A program made the translations under genes and the position numbers. DNA of 64,000 bases from Euglena gracilis. Its lineage: Eukaryota; Euglenida; Euglenophyceae; Euglenales. Where the stretch lies: the NCBI GenBank assembly GCA_039621445.1, contig CP154956.1, positions 81,464,474 to 81,528,473 of the forward strand, given 5' to 3'. The first letter of the stretch is position 1. Each line of letters begins with the position of its first letter. The notes under the pieces were generated by a model that saw nothing but the letters and a program-made list of their open reading frames with translations, did no database searches and was not told the DNA's origin. Below, in pieces: positions 22,161 to 34,307 of the stretch.

Positions 22161-23776
22161 ATGCATCCCCCCCCCCCCGAGAGGTTCCCGATGGATTTCA
22201 CAATTTGCGTTCAGGTTTGCATGCTTTTGCCTCCTGCCACCTCTGTGCCTTTGGTTTTCATTTTCTCAACACAGGGTCCCCAGACCGCGGAGGAAGGACC
22301 GCCAGCGCCTGTAGGTGTGCTGTCCAGGTCTGATCAGGCGCACGTAGTAATTTACGACTATTTGTTGCTCTGTCGATGCAAGTGAAGCAGCCAGCAGCCT
22401 TTTTGTCAGCCGGAGGCTGGACCCCCCCGGGGGGGGGGGTGCTTAAGAAATCCCCTTTGTGGTGGTGGTTTGCCCCAAACTGCGGGCGAAGGAATCGTTT
22501 TAGTAGTGGAGGAAGAAGACGAAGGATTGTGGACCAGGCTTCCATTTAAGTCAGAAGACCCCCCAGGGTGGGTCTGAGGCCAGAAACATCTGGGGGGGGG
22601 CCTGGGTCAGAGGCCTGGGTTTGGGTTTTTAGGGAAATTCCCTTAGACGGCCCGATTTTTTGGGGGCCCCTTAAAAAAAAAGGCCTGTTTGGGGTCAGGC
22701 TCCAGGGTTTGATATAAGGAGGGTACATGGTTTAGGTGGGGGGTGTCCCCCCACCCCCCCTCCTGGCCCGCAGGGGGGGGGGTCCGGACCCCCCACCTGT
22801 CCTTATATCAAATCTTGTCAGGCTCCTGCTTTTGGTTCGTATTTCTTCCCAGGGAGGGATGGGGGAGCAAGTCCAAATTTGGTTAGTGGATACCTACCCC
22901 CCCCCCCCCGGGGGAAACTGTCATGCCCGAGAACCTGTCAGGGTCCCGCCCGGGAAACTGTCAGTGTAGGAAGTTGTCAGGGTCCCCGACTGGCCAACCT
23001 GTCAGGTGACAGTTTCCTGCCCCCCCCCCCCCCGGGGGTTCTGGTGGTCTGCAAGGAGGGCCAGTTGGTGGAAGGTGTTCTCCAATGCCCAACCGACCAA
23101 TGACCGACGGAATTTTTGGACCCCAAACCTCTAAAAATGTGTGTTGTTGGCTTTTTTTTGGAATTTTTGGAACAAAATCTTTTGGAAATAAAGCCTAAAA
23201 CACACATTGAACACCTGTTTCCACTTTGATTTGTAGTGCCGGAGAGATTTGGGGGAGGCCCTGGGACCTCCCCTGGGGAGGGGGGGAGGGGGTCTAGCTG
23301 TGATTTTTCTCATGGCCAGCAAAATGCCTCTCTTGTGGAACCCCCCCGGGGTCCTCAGGCAAAAAAGCTCGGGGTTGAAGCTGAATTGGTTGAGTACATT
23401 TTTTGTTTGTTTTATTTTTTTTTCCATTCTTCCATTTCATTTTTTTCATTCATCTTTCTTTCAAAATGCCCAAATAATCCAGAGCCTGCAAGAACAGGAA
23501 CAAAGTTTATGCCCTCCACCCCTTCTCTTCATCCAGTGCAAGTCCTCAATGCGGCCAGGGCCTGTTTTCTGGATGTGGGGTGTCTGCTGAGATAAAGTGG
23601 TTCATCCCAACACTGCTGACTGGGCCGAGCTGGAATTGAAGAAGGGGGTTCAAATTCCAACGTGTTTTGAGGTTTTCTTGGGGTTTCACTTAAATTTCGG
23701 TTGAAAATTCCAACCACCTGGATTTGGTGTTTTCTGCTCGGTTTGGGGCACCAGCCAGGTCCACCTCAGCGGGGCC

Positions 23777-24278
23777 CAGGGAATTTCTTAAGCCGGAGGG
23801 TACCCTACCCCCCGTGGGGGGGTCCAGCCAGCCAGCAGCTCAAATCCAGCCAGCAGCCCAAATTCGGGCTGGGACCCCCCCCCCCTGGGGGTCGACTGAA
23901 ATAAAGTCGGGTCCAGCCCGGCCGGAGGCCGGGCCAGCCGGCCGAAGGCCGGGCCAGCCGGCCACAGGCTGGCCAGCCAACTGGGCTGCCCAGCTCACCT
24001 ATCCCTGCATTTTTCCCCCTCACCACAGCTTCCTCCATCACAGCCCCAGCCTTGATCTAGCTCCATCCACCAAAATGTCGAAAATGGAAAAAATGTGTTA
24101 GAAATTTTTGTTTTTCACTGACCCAACCCAGCCCAGCCCCCTCCAGCCCCGGACCCCCCCTCCCCCCAACCCCCAGGGGGGGGGGTCCAGCCAGCAGCTC
24201 AAATCCAGCCAGCAGCCTTTTTGCCAGCCGGGGGCTGGACCCCCCCCCCCCCAGGGGAGTTCCTTAAGAAATTCCCTG
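23777..24278 (+). mobile_element. hAT-like MITE, CAGGGAATTTC ends, perfect duplication
   Basis: The terminal repeats CAGGGAATTTCTTAAG and CTTAAGAAATTCCCTG are perfect mirror images. The duplication GCGGGGCC is perfect (23769-23776 and 24279-24286). The interior includes ggccggaggccgggccagcc palindromes, a ccatccaccaaaatgtcgaa segment and ccagcc repeats, all shared with the 28738-29221 copy. The flanking sequence (GAPARSTSAG before, PHPGIFQS after) is open in one frame after removal. Confidence 0.93.
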
Positions 24279-24353
24279 GCGGGGCCGCACCCAGGGATTT
24301 TTCAGTCGTAGACCCCCTGGGGGGGAGGGGGGGGAGGGTGGGTGGGTCCGGCC

Positions 24354-24652
24354 CAGGCTTCTTTTTAAGTCACCTGACCCCCCCCCCCCGGGGGGAGGGG
24401 GGGGTGGGTGGGTGGGTCCGGGCCGGAACCCCCCCCCCCCCGGGGGGGGGGGGGTCCCGCGCCGGAGGCGCTGGGTATACCTTTTCGGCGCGAAGCGCCG
24501 AAAATTTTTGAAAATTGCCTTTAACGGGCCCGATTTTGGGGGGGTCCCCGCCCCCCCCCCCCCCCCCCGGGCGGGGTCCCGCGCTCCCCTGGGTGGGTGG
24601 GGGGGACCCCCCCCCTCCCCCCCCCCCCGCGGGGGTCTTAAAAAGAAGCCTG
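24354..24652 (+). mobile_element. hAT-like MITE, GGCTTCTTTTTAAG ends, perfect duplication
   Basis: The ends CAGGCTTCTTTTTAAG and CTTAAAAAGAAGCCTG are mirror images. The perfect 8-bp duplication GTCCGGCC flanks it (24346-24353 and 24653-24660). It is nested in another C/G-run element spanning about 24310-24860. It contains two GGCGC-type hairpins (gcgccggaggcgctggg and ttcggcgcgaagcgccgaaa). Confidence 0.92.
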
Positions 24653-24885
24653 GTCCGGCCGACCCCCCCCCAGGGGTTCCCCCGGAGGGGGGTGGGATTA
24701 CTTTTCGGCCAAAATTTTTTGAAAAGTGCCCCCTTTGGCACTTTTCGCGATTTTTTTGTGGGTTCCCCCAGGACCCCCACCCCCCAGGGGGCCCCCAGGG
24801 GGTGGGTGGGTGGGTGGGGGGACCCACCCACCCCGGTCTTAAAAAAAAACCCCTAGCTGCACCTCCTCAGCCAGAGGGTCCAGCC

Positions 24886-25409
24886 TAGGGGTTTTTTCAA
24901 GCCGGAGGGGACCCTACTGCTACCCCTACTACTACTGCTTTCTGCTATTACTGCTACTGCTGCTATCACTACTACTACCACCACCACTCCGGGAGGGGGG
25001 TTCCAGCCAGCCAGAAGCTTGCTTCCTCAGTTAGCACCTCCCAGCTCGGTGACTGGCCATTTTTGACCCTTTTTTCCAAAAAAAAATCGCTCTTTGTACC
25101 GAAATTTTCGGTCCAGCCCAGATTCATTGGGCTAGACCGAATTTCAATTCAGCGGACCCCCCCCCCCAGGGGGGGGCAGTCATTTTGGGGTGGTTTTTTG
25201 GGGTTTCACCTCCAAAATCTGGCTGAAAAATGTCAACCCAGCTGGACTTGGGCTTTTTCGGGCATTTTGGGAATACCTGCTGGGTCCAGCTCCTAGCCGG
25301 CCGGAATCCTCCCCCCCCCCCGAAACCCCACCCCCTAGAGGACATTCCAGCCAGCACCTTATTTCCAGACTGGCCTGCTGACCCCCTGGTGTTCTTCAGA
25401 AAACCTCTG
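24886..25409 (+). mobile_element. Probable MITE, no duplication seen
   Basis: The left TAGGGGTTTTTTCAAG and right CTTCAGAAAACCTCTG are imperfectly inverted. The interior shares ggctgaaaaatgtcaaccca and cagctcctagccggccgg with 37045-37443. It also holds a CTACTGCTACTACTAC tract. The flanking 8-mers do not match, so the ends are provisional. Confidence 0.55.
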
Positions 25410-25519
25410 GCCTTGACCCCCACCTGGCCTTTTATGGAACCGTGATGGGGTGATCACACGGGGGGGGGGGGGTCGCTCGCCGGCATATTTTTTTTCGCCG
25501 GGCCGCCATTCCCCCGCAG

Positions 25520-28500
25520 CCCCCATCGCCGTGGTGGAGATCACGGATGAGGCCGGGCTGCGGGGCGTGGCCGCCGCCGTCCGGCAGCACCCGCTGGTGG
25601 CGGTGGACTGCGAGGGCGTCAACCTCAGCCGGTCCCCGCCCTCGCCTGCCGTGCTGCCGGGTGGGAGGCTTGCCCTCCCCTCCGTTTAAAGAGGGAAATG
25701 GAGTGGTTTTAATACAGAAAGGCATTGGGGTGTGAAAAGGACAGAATGGAAACCCCCCAGTGTGTGCCTGTCGCATGTTTTGCCTGGGAATGACAGCTGC
25801 AGTTTGGGGTTTGGGTTTACTTAGTTGGGTTTGGGGTATTTTCGGTTTTTTTTTCTGCTTGACCATCAAAATGACAATAAGTTAGCAAGCAACAGCCCCC
25901 CAGCTTGTTTGGAGCTGGAGAATGGATGTTGTGAAATTCTCATATTGTTCATCTTTTGTTCCTCTCTGGACCCCCTCCCCAACATTGTTGTATTCCCTGA
26001 GTGGTTCTTTTGTGCAAAGGAACAATGCGAGTGGTTCTTTTGTGCAAAGGAACAATGCAAGTGGTTCATTTGTGTATGTGCAAGTGTCCAAAATTGAATT
26101 TATTTTTTGAGGCTTTAACAGTGGGGATTTCTGAGACAGGAGGACAGTGCAACCAGAATGAAGTGGAGTGGAGGTGTTTGTGCAGCATATGGGGTCAAAA
26201 ATGGTGTGTCAGCGTATTGCATCATATATGCCCCCTGAACACAGAGATTTTTAAATCAGCAAACATACACATTCACTTCATTTTATTCTGACAAAGAGAC
26301 CAGGGATGAAACCAATATTTCATTGCCCTGCGGATGTCAGATGTCCAATGCATTTTTGTAATTCAGGGTTACCACAAAAGCGGTCTGGGAATTTTTCTTT
26401 TCTGTGGCATCGGAGGCCCCGCAACCCATCCACCTGTCCCCCAGGGTCGGCCAGCTGACACTGCTGCAGATGGCCACGGCCTCAACGGTGTACCTGGTGG
26501 ACGTGTTGGTGTTGGGAGAGGCCGCATTTGCACAGGTGTCTGGTTGCAGTATTGCTTCGGTGGCACCTTGGTTTGAATGTGCCCATGCACGCATGCCAAC
26601 CGCTGTTTCAAACATGGGCACAGGCATATCCATCACCTTCGTCATGCCTGAGGAAGCTGCACAGGCATGTCCGTCTTCCCCACTTATGGCCAGTCCCCCC
26701 CCCCCCCCAGGACCCTGTCCTGGGGGGGTCCTGGGGGGTCCTAGGGGGGTGCTGGGGGGGGGGTCCTGGGGGGTCCTGCAACTTTTTGGCAAAAATTTTG
26801 CAACACAAGATGAGGTTATTTTGAAGACCGGGGGGGTCCGGGGGGCGGTAGCCCCCCCCCCCCCGGTAGCGGGCGCGGAAGGCGCCCGGAACTCCACGGT
26901 CAGTGGGTCCTGTGGGTACCGCCCTCTGGGGGGTCCTGGGGGGGGGTCCTGGGGGGGAGGGGTCCTGGGGGGTCCTGGGGGGGGAAACTGGACATGACTC
27001 GTCTTTCCCATATCCCCCCACGTGTACGCGCATTTGCTTGCACGCGCGCACACCCACACACAGCGCGCGCACACACACACACACACACACAAACACACAC
27101 GAGATGTCCAACAAAACGGGACACACACACACACACACACATATGCAGCCAATGTGCATTGATTTTGGGAATTTCTGCAGGGTTTGAAGGAGTTGCTCGA
27201 AGACCCCTCTTTCCCAAAGGTGATGTTTGATTGCCGACAGGACAGTGTTCAGGGGGACACCTGTGATTAATCGAAGTCATGGCTGCTCGGAGGTTATTTA
27301 GATTTGGGATTTTGATTTGGCAGTGCTTTTTGGAAGGACAGGGTGATGCTTACAAAAATTTTCGGTAGGCTTTTAGTGTTTCAATTTTTAATGGTATTTT
27401 TTCAACATCTGCAGGAGAAATATTTTGATTTAGAATTAGCAGAAAACTGTACAACTCAGGGGTTCCCTGAAGGAATATACATGCAACTGGCATCCTTTGT
27501 GTTTATTTGTGTTTTGCTTTTTTTGTGGTTTTTTTTGGCTCCCTTTTTCGAAGGTTTGTTCAGTCCCCCCCCCCCGATTCTGAAAAATTGCTGGTCCATT
27601 TTAAGGATCCCCTCGTTTCAATTTGGGACTGAGCCAAAAAGTCTTTTAATTGTTATAACAAGTGTTAAGCCAGTATCTTTCCAAGCTAATAGAAAACATG
27701 CAAACCTCGCTGAACGCCAAACACCAATCAAATTTTGAAAAGCATCAAAAGCATTGTTTTCTCCCGGATAGAATACAGTGATTGTGCATTCAGCGGAAAG
27801 TGACAGCATTTTGTGTTCTGACACTGAAGGGGCTTCAGGGCACGACAGCAGCGTTTCCCCCTGACGACCGACGCCCTCTTCCACCAGTTTGGAGTACGGC
27901 TGCGTGGCGTGTGGGACCTGCAGATTGTGGACCTCCTTCTGCGCAACGGCGAGAGGGGAGGTCCGCGGTGCCTGTGCCTCGCTGCAGTCCCGAAGGTTTC
28001 CCCAAAGGCGTTTAATACTCTGCCGACCCCTCATCTGCCTGACGGGTCGTTCTTGGGCCTTTTCCCGTTGCAGTTGCGCAATTTTTTTTTGATCCGAGAG
28101 TGTTTCGCTGCTTCCACAGAGGGCCTCACATCGGTGTACTACAAGAAGCAGGGGGTGCAGCGGATCCGCGGCCTCGAGGACTGCATGCGGCGCTACGGTG
28201 GCAATGGTGCGCCGTCAACCCCCTCTGGGCCTTGGCCCTTCTGCATCACGAACTTGAGGGCCGGGTGGTGTTTCCACGTTGGAAGCTGCGTTGGAGAATT
28301 ATGGGTGTACTGCACAGCGTACCAAAGGGTGTTCGGGAAAGGTCAGGATGTTCTGAATGGTTCCCCTGCGATCTGCACGTAGCAAATTTGCATTTGCATT
28401 CGCGTTGCAGGAGAGATGGCCCAGGTCAAGCGCCAAGTGCATGACCAGATGCGCCAGTATGCTATACTGATGGGGTTCGCGAGTGCTATACATGCTTGTT

Positions 28501-30163
28501 AAGGCATCCGTCCCCACCCCCCCCCCCAGCTTTAGGACCCCTCCTCCCATCAACAACCTGAAGGCAGCTGGGTAATCAACTTCTTTTGAATTTGGAGGCC
28601 ACAAAGAGAATGGAACTCTCACCCACTAAACCAATGGGACCCCCAGTGGGGCCCAGAATTTTCTGGCTGCCAAAAAATGCTGACCTGTTTGTGTCTGCCC
28701 CCCCCCAAACAAGGGCAACCGTGCACCTGGAGACAACCAGGGGGTTGCTTAAGCCGGAGGGTACCCCCCCGGGGGGGGGTCCAGCCAGCCAGCCAGCTCA
28801 AATCCAGCCAGCAGCCCAAATTCGGGCTGGGAGCCCCACTCCCCTGGGGGTCGAGTGAAATAAAGTCGGGTCCAGCCCGGCCGGAGACCGGGCCAGCCGG
28901 CCGCAGGCTGGCCAGCCAACTGGGCTGCCCAGCTCACCTATCCCTGCATTTTTCCCCCTCACCACAGCTTCCTCCATCACAGCCCCCCAGCCTTGATCTA
29001 GCTCCATCCACCAAAATGTCGAAAATGGCAAAAATGTGTTAGAATTTTTTGTTTTTCACCAACCCAACCCAGCCCAGCCCCCTCCAGCCCCGGACTCCCC
29101 CGCCCCCCACCCCCAGGGGGGGGGGGTCCAGCCAGCCAGCTCAAATCCAGCCAGCAGCCTTTTTGCCAGCCGGAGTCTGGACCCCACCCTGGAGACAACA
29201 AGTTCCTGAAGAAATCCCCTGGAGACAACACAAGCTCTCGAGGAACAGACTCAAAGAGACACGCATGAAAAAAATCTTTTCACAACCCGCGGGGAAAAGG
29301 TTCCATCGTGCAACACAAACGTGTGTTATGTGTTACGGCGCATGCTGCTCCTCAAAAGCCGCGCCGAGGACCCGGAGTCTCTAAACCTGTCCGCCCACCC
29401 TTCCCACCTACCCTTTTTGGGCCTGGCCCACAGGGTGGCCGACATCTGGCTGCAGCGGCCGTTGCCCCCCGACGTCGTCCAGTACGCCGCGGCGGACGTG
29501 GCGGGCCTGCTGCCCATCAGCCCAGCCTTTCCGTCCGGCGCGCTGGCGGTCACTGGCCGCACAGCCGGGGCTGTGTCTGCATTTCCGGGCTGTGTTGTGT
29601 CTCCCCGCGTTGCTGTATGGTGTTGCAGCCGCTTTTTTTTGTATTTGTTAAGTGCCAGTAAGATAACCCACATTTAGGTTTCTTTAGTTGGCTTGCCATT
29701 TCCTCAACTGGCACCCATTTTTTGAGATCTATCGGCCTTTGGAGGATGTCTGAAAATTGCTGGACAGAGAACGAAGTTTTGTTTTTAAACAACTAAATCA
29801 GGGTGTTTTAGTTGCATCGGTGGAGAGTTGATGTCTCGGCCAACAGAAAAGGCTGGTTGTGGATGAGCTATTCCGCAAGCAGGCCACAGAGGCTGCTTTC
29901 TTGCAGAAGTGCCAGGAGGTGTCTGACCGCTACGCAGATTATTTCAGGTGTTATATTCCCTTATTTTGCTGCTGGGTTTGATATTTTAGATGATTGGCTA
30001 CATTATTATGATTGCGTTCCGCAAATAATGCAGAACTTTTTTTTAAGTATCGCCATCATAATGTTAAGCTCATTGCAAGAATTTAAAAAAGAAGTGATAA
30101 AAGTCGCAGAGTTTGCAAATTCTGAGTTTATGAAGCAGATTGCAAATTATTGTTGACATGACT

Positions 30164-30225
<62 letters not shown>

Positions 30226-32197
30226 ATATATATATATATATCTATCTATCTATCTATATATATATATATCTATATATATATATATCTATATCTCTATCTA
30301 TATATATCTATCTCTCTATATATATATATATATATATATCTATATCTCTCTATCTATATATATATATATATATATATATATTGATTTTCTGCCTTCATTT
30401 TTGAAAAAAACGCTTGACAACGTCCTTGACACCCCCAAAAGTGGGTCTCCGGACCCCCCCCCCCCATGGGGTACCCCTTGAGTCCTAAAAACACTCTGGT
30501 CCCACACCGGTGAAATAGCATTTGGGCTGCCAACTGACCGAGCAGGGAAGAAGGGGAGGATGTGGATTGCAAGGGGTGGAGTGCTGATTTTTGGCATGTG
30601 TTGTGTGCAGGCTGAATTTCAAAACAAGACCGCCCGGGGGCAGGCACCTACGGCCGACCAGGGCCGACCAGGGCCGACCAGGGCCGACTGTGATTTTCAG
30701 GACCTCCGTAGGTGGGGGTTCCGACCAGGGCCGACCAGGGCCGACCAGGGCCGACCAGGGCCGACCAGGGCCGACTTGCATGTGGTTTGCCGACCGAAGG
30801 GGAATGGATGAAGGAATTTGGCAGCTTTCCCTCTGGAACAAGCACCTCTGATGATCTGGGCGATGCAGGGCGATGCTGGGCAAGCACCTTCGGCGATGCA
30901 GGGCGATGCATCGCCGTGCATCGCCCTGCATGCACGGCCATGCACGGCCATGCACGGTGCCATGGGTCATTTTTCACATTCGTTTCTGGATTTTGTTGGC
31001 GTTTTTGGGTAATTTTTGGTTATTTCAAGCCATTTTAGGTCATTTTGGTTGCTTTTGGGGAGCTAATGGAGGCCTTATGGGGCATTTCCTTTTGATCTTG
31101 GCAAGACAATTCAGAAAATCATTGCATCCCTTCGCACTTTTTCTGTGACGGATACCCCCACCTATGGCCGACTATTTGCCGACCAGGGCCGACCAGGGCC
31201 GACCAGGGCCGACCAGGGCCGACCAGAGCACCAAAATGGGAAGTGACCATAGGTGCCTGCCCGGGGGGGGGGTGCCTGCTTGCAGGCACTCCAGGAAACT
31301 CTGAGACCCCGGATTGATCAAATTCAGCCTGGTTGTGTGTTGTTCACTGGTGCGCGATACGCAGGGGCAAAGCGCGCCGGACCTTCGATGATTACGAGTC
31401 GAATGCATTCCTGCCATTCGGCATCGTCCGGCCTTTTGAGGTGCTCTTTGCGCGACCTCCCTCTCACCCCCATGGGAATCCCAAAACCCCCATTTGTGCC
31501 CCAGAAATGATTCACAGGCAATTTTGGTGAGAGCAAACAAATAAAATGTAAAGTCTTTGGATGTCCAGCGGTGGGCAGGGCTTTGGGGGAGTGCTTGGCA
31601 AGGGTCGACTGGCAATGAACAATGCAAAAATATTCTGACCGCTTTTGACCACTAAATCAAAGCCCCAGAAACAAAGCGGGACGTGGCGGGGGGTAAATCT
31701 CCACTCATGGAATGCTCTACCCACTCTCATGTTCATTAATCCCCACTTAATTTTTCACAACAATTCAAGATGATGACTTATCCGAGTGAGCTGGTGTCCC
31801 CCCAAACGTTAAATCTTTTAATAGTCTCTATAATTTGTTTTTTTTTCACAAAAAACTTTGGGCCTGAATATGACCAAATGGCCCATTCCGGAAAAATGGC
31901 ATGCTTTCCTATGTATTTTTGGCACACATTGGCGCATATTTTAGGCACACGTTTGGGGGTCTGTTTAGCACATATTTCCCCCTGATTAATCTTTTGTTTC
32001 ACCTCCTTTCCTCTTTTGGTATTTAGCTTCCCTCAAGAAATTTCTTTGCAGAAGAGAAAAGCGTGGACATATGGAATAACAGAAAGAGAAAAGCATGGGC
32101 GCACCAAAATTCTCTCATTCACTCTTCACAGGGAGCACCGACACAAGAGTGTTTGGGCTGTCGGCGACATATCCCGCCAGATGCCCGGTATTTTGAG
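25520..32197 (+). CDS. EXD1-like 3'-5' exonuclease (DEDDy), ten exons
   Basis: This is a predicted DEDDy-type 3'-5' exonuclease of the RNase D/EXD1 group, which removes nucleotides from RNA or DNA 3' ends. Exons, with phases that agree except as noted, are 25520-25631, 26445-26535, 27181-27246, 27852-27960, 28120-28197, 28411-28456, 29434-29532, 29852-29947, 31365-31440 and 32132-32197. Visible motifs are VDCEGVN (Exo I, D and E), FDCRQDS (Exo II) and QYAAADV (Exo III, Y and D). The last exon carries CLGCRRHIP, a CxxC pair typical of a zinc ribbon tail. All donors used are GT and all acceptors AG. The exon 3/4 joint is least certain because several acceptors give different short inserts. The true 5' and 3' ends are not identified; the first coding exon probably lies upstream. 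Introns hold several repeats, including a 724-bp transposon. Confidence 0.85.
26694..26990. repeat. GGTCCTGGGGG repeat block with hairpin
   Basis: The block lies in the intron between exons 2 and 3 of the exonuclease gene. Units of gggggtcctgggg run on both sides of a cgggcgcggaaggcgcccg hairpin. The whole has C-run to G-run symmetry like the MITEs, but no target duplication is seen. Confidence 0.6.
27047..27141. repeat. CA microsatellites
   Basis: Two (CA)n tracts separated by a short unique piece, in intron 2 of the exonuclease gene. Confidence 0.9.
28738..29221 (+). mobile_element. hAT-like MITE, perfect GAGACAAC duplication
   Basis: The ends are CAGGGGGTTGCTTAAG and CTGAAGAAATCCCCTG. 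GAGACAAC flanks both sides (28730-28737 and 29222-29229), and a third copy of that 8-mer lies inside at about 29191. The body is a close relative of 23777-24278. It lies in the intron between exons 6 and 7 of the exonuclease gene. CAGGGG|GTTG would be a GT donor. Confidence 0.9.
30163..30380. repeat. TA/TATC microsatellite
   Basis: About 215 bp of TATATA with interspersed TATC units, in the intron before exon 9 of the exonuclease gene. Confidence 0.95.
30608..31331 (+). mobile_element. 724-bp hAT-like element with GACCAGGGCC tandem repeats
   Basis: The terminal repeats CAGGCTGAATTT and AAATTCAGCCTG are mirrored, and the perfect 8-bp duplication GTTGTGTG flanks them (30600-30607 and 31332-31339). 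Inside, the 10-bp unit GACCAGGGCC repeats at 30650-30690, 30722-30775 and 31180-31226. A palindromic gcatgcacggccatgcacgg region is at 30895-30960. No transposase was found. A fragment with the same right end (gttcagcctg) is at 8420-8455. Confidence 0.9.
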
Positions 32198-34300
32198 GTA
32201 TTTTGTTGCATTTTTTTCCAGGATGGTGGTGGGCATGGGTTGCTCATGTTACATGTGTGATAAATATTTTCAAATTGATTTCTGGAAAACAAGTCATCTG
32301 TATGATTAGTTGGCAAAGGAAGCGCTTGGAAGAGGCTAAGAAGTTGTTGTTTGAGCAGGGGGCGGTACAATGCTCTGACAATCAGTTTTTGTTCTTTGTT
32401 GTGTGGAGAAAGGAAAACCACAAAGGCATGAAATGTGTGACATGTAATAATGCAAAAATGAATTCAGGGGAACAAAGGGACGGGTCAGAGTGTGGGGGAG
32501 GCACACAGGCTTTGGAGAGGCCAAAATGCAAGGATTATTTTTGACTCAATGTGAGAATTTCCCCAACGCAAAAATTCAAAAGCATTGGGGAGAAGCATTC
32601 AATTTCCATTGAATTTGAAAATTGGGGTATGCATATTCCACATATTTTGTGCATGTTGCATATTTTTGGCCAAAAAAGCGCACAGAACGTCACATGTTTT
32701 ATATTTAAAAAATTTTCAGGATTTTTTTGTCTCATGTTTGCCTTTTCTCACTTGTTTTCTGCAAATTCATTTTTATGGGCCTAAAATTTTTGGGTCCATT
32801 TCGAATTTTTTCTAACTATTTTGGGGCCATTTCATGCATTCTGGGACCATTTTCCACCGATTTTTTTTTAATCTGTTGCTCTTTGGGCCACATTGAGTCA
32901 TTCTTGGTCATTTTGGGTCAAACTTAGCCACCATTGATTATTTTTGAGCCATTTTTGGAGGCCACATGAGCCATTATTTTGGTCATTTGTGCCATTTTGT
33001 ATCACAAATCATCGCTCTAACTGGAAAAGCAATGGGTGAAAATGGCCAAAGAGCAAAACACTCACGAGGAGTGATTGCCAAAATTAGCCCAAAGCGAGAA
33101 AAAAGGGGTCTAAAATGACCAATAGTGGGCAAAAGCAGCCAAAAATGGTCAGAGATAGTAAATGACTGGGTGAGAAATGGTCAAAATGGGCTGGGATGAA
33201 ATGTAGCCTTTTTCAGTTTGCTGACCCGCCCATTTAGCCGCTGCGACAAGCCATTTCCAGACATGCCTCCGACTCCCACCACGCTCAGCGACTCCACTGA
33301 CCTCCCCCGTTGGCACCGCACCACCGCCTTTCCCGGCCCCTCCCCCCCCCCCCCCCCGCCCTCTCCTGCCACTCCCCCTTTCCACAGTTCCAGGGTGGCC
33401 AGCTGGTGTCGCGCTGGTGCTTCGTGTGCCGGGGGCAGGCTGAATTCCGGGGTGTGACCGCCACATCCTAAGAGATGCCCTGGGCAATGCACACATCCAG
33501 AATATGATTTACAGCATAACCCCCCCCAAATAATAACCCCCCCCCCCAAATAATAACAAACCCCCCTGAGGACCGACTTCGGCCGCCCAAATAATAACCC
33601 CCCCTCTGGCAGGTGTGAGGGCAAAGGAAGAGTCAAAAATTAGCAGAAACGTTGCAAAAAATCACAAAAATGGATCAAATTGGTGCAGAAAATATGCCAA
33701 AAAAGCACCCACTTTTTTAAAAGCCCAAAAATGCCAAAAAAAAGTGACCATTGGAGCCTGTGGAGGGGTTTTCGGGTCGATTTTTGACTTCGAATTCTTT
33801 GCCCAAATAATAAACCCCCAAATAATAAACCCCCGCTTTATTCTTTGGGGGTTTACCATATTTGACCAACTCTCTCAATACCATTCCCCCTGCTAACCTT
33901 TGGCTGTAAACCCAAGGTACTTTTTGTTGGTTTTTTTTTTCACATTTATCATTTTTTTTGTGTTTTTTTGTCTTTTTTGAAAGTGTGTGTGGTACCTTGT
34001 AGGGGCCAATTTATCACGCCCCAACCCCCCCCCCCCCCCCCCACACCCCCACAATCCCCCCACGCCCCCCACACCCCCCCCCACACACAACCCCCCACAC
34101 CCCCCCACACTTCACGTAATTTCACATGACCTTTTTTTTGCTTCCTTAAATTTATTGTTTATTTTTTATTATTTTTTATGTTTTTTTTTGCATTGTTACA
34201 TTCTCCATTTTTGTCTGTTTGTGTCTCTTTTTTTTGGAAGGTCCTTGTCCCATGAAAGGCACCCGAGGGCCCCGAGGTTGGTCGAATCCGGCCTGGCCGG
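32198..34300. other. Spacer downstream of the exonuclease gene
   Basis: The stretch is T-rich with many tttttggcc-like words and no supported exon. It contains an AATAATAACC-type C-run element at 33517-33856. It ends in C-run and CA-rich sequence at 34020-34110. Confidence 0.4.
33517..33856. mobile_element. AATAATAACC C-run element
   Basis: The left end is AACCCCCCCCAAATAATAACC. The right end repeats AATAATAAACCCC and closes with TTTGGGGGTTTA. The interior has gaccgacttcggccg. It resembles 38883-39297. Target duplication is unclear. Confidence 0.6.
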
Positions 34301-34307
34301 GAAGTGA

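Noticed and set aside
24310-24860. Gly/Pro-rich coding exon
   Set aside because: The region is C/G-run MITE sequence with a perfect nested target duplication; the open frames follow from base composition.
26694-26990. CRISPR-like or promoter array
   Set aside because: The units are G-run/C-run low-complexity repeats inside an intron of a eukaryotic gene, without spacers of uniform length.
30163-30384. Membrane-like YIYIYI proteins from TA repeats (also 45175-45426)
   Set aside because: Pure microsatellite translation.
34276-34300. tRNA gene suggested by GGTTGGTCGAATCC
   Set aside because: No matching A-box or acceptor stem could be found around it.
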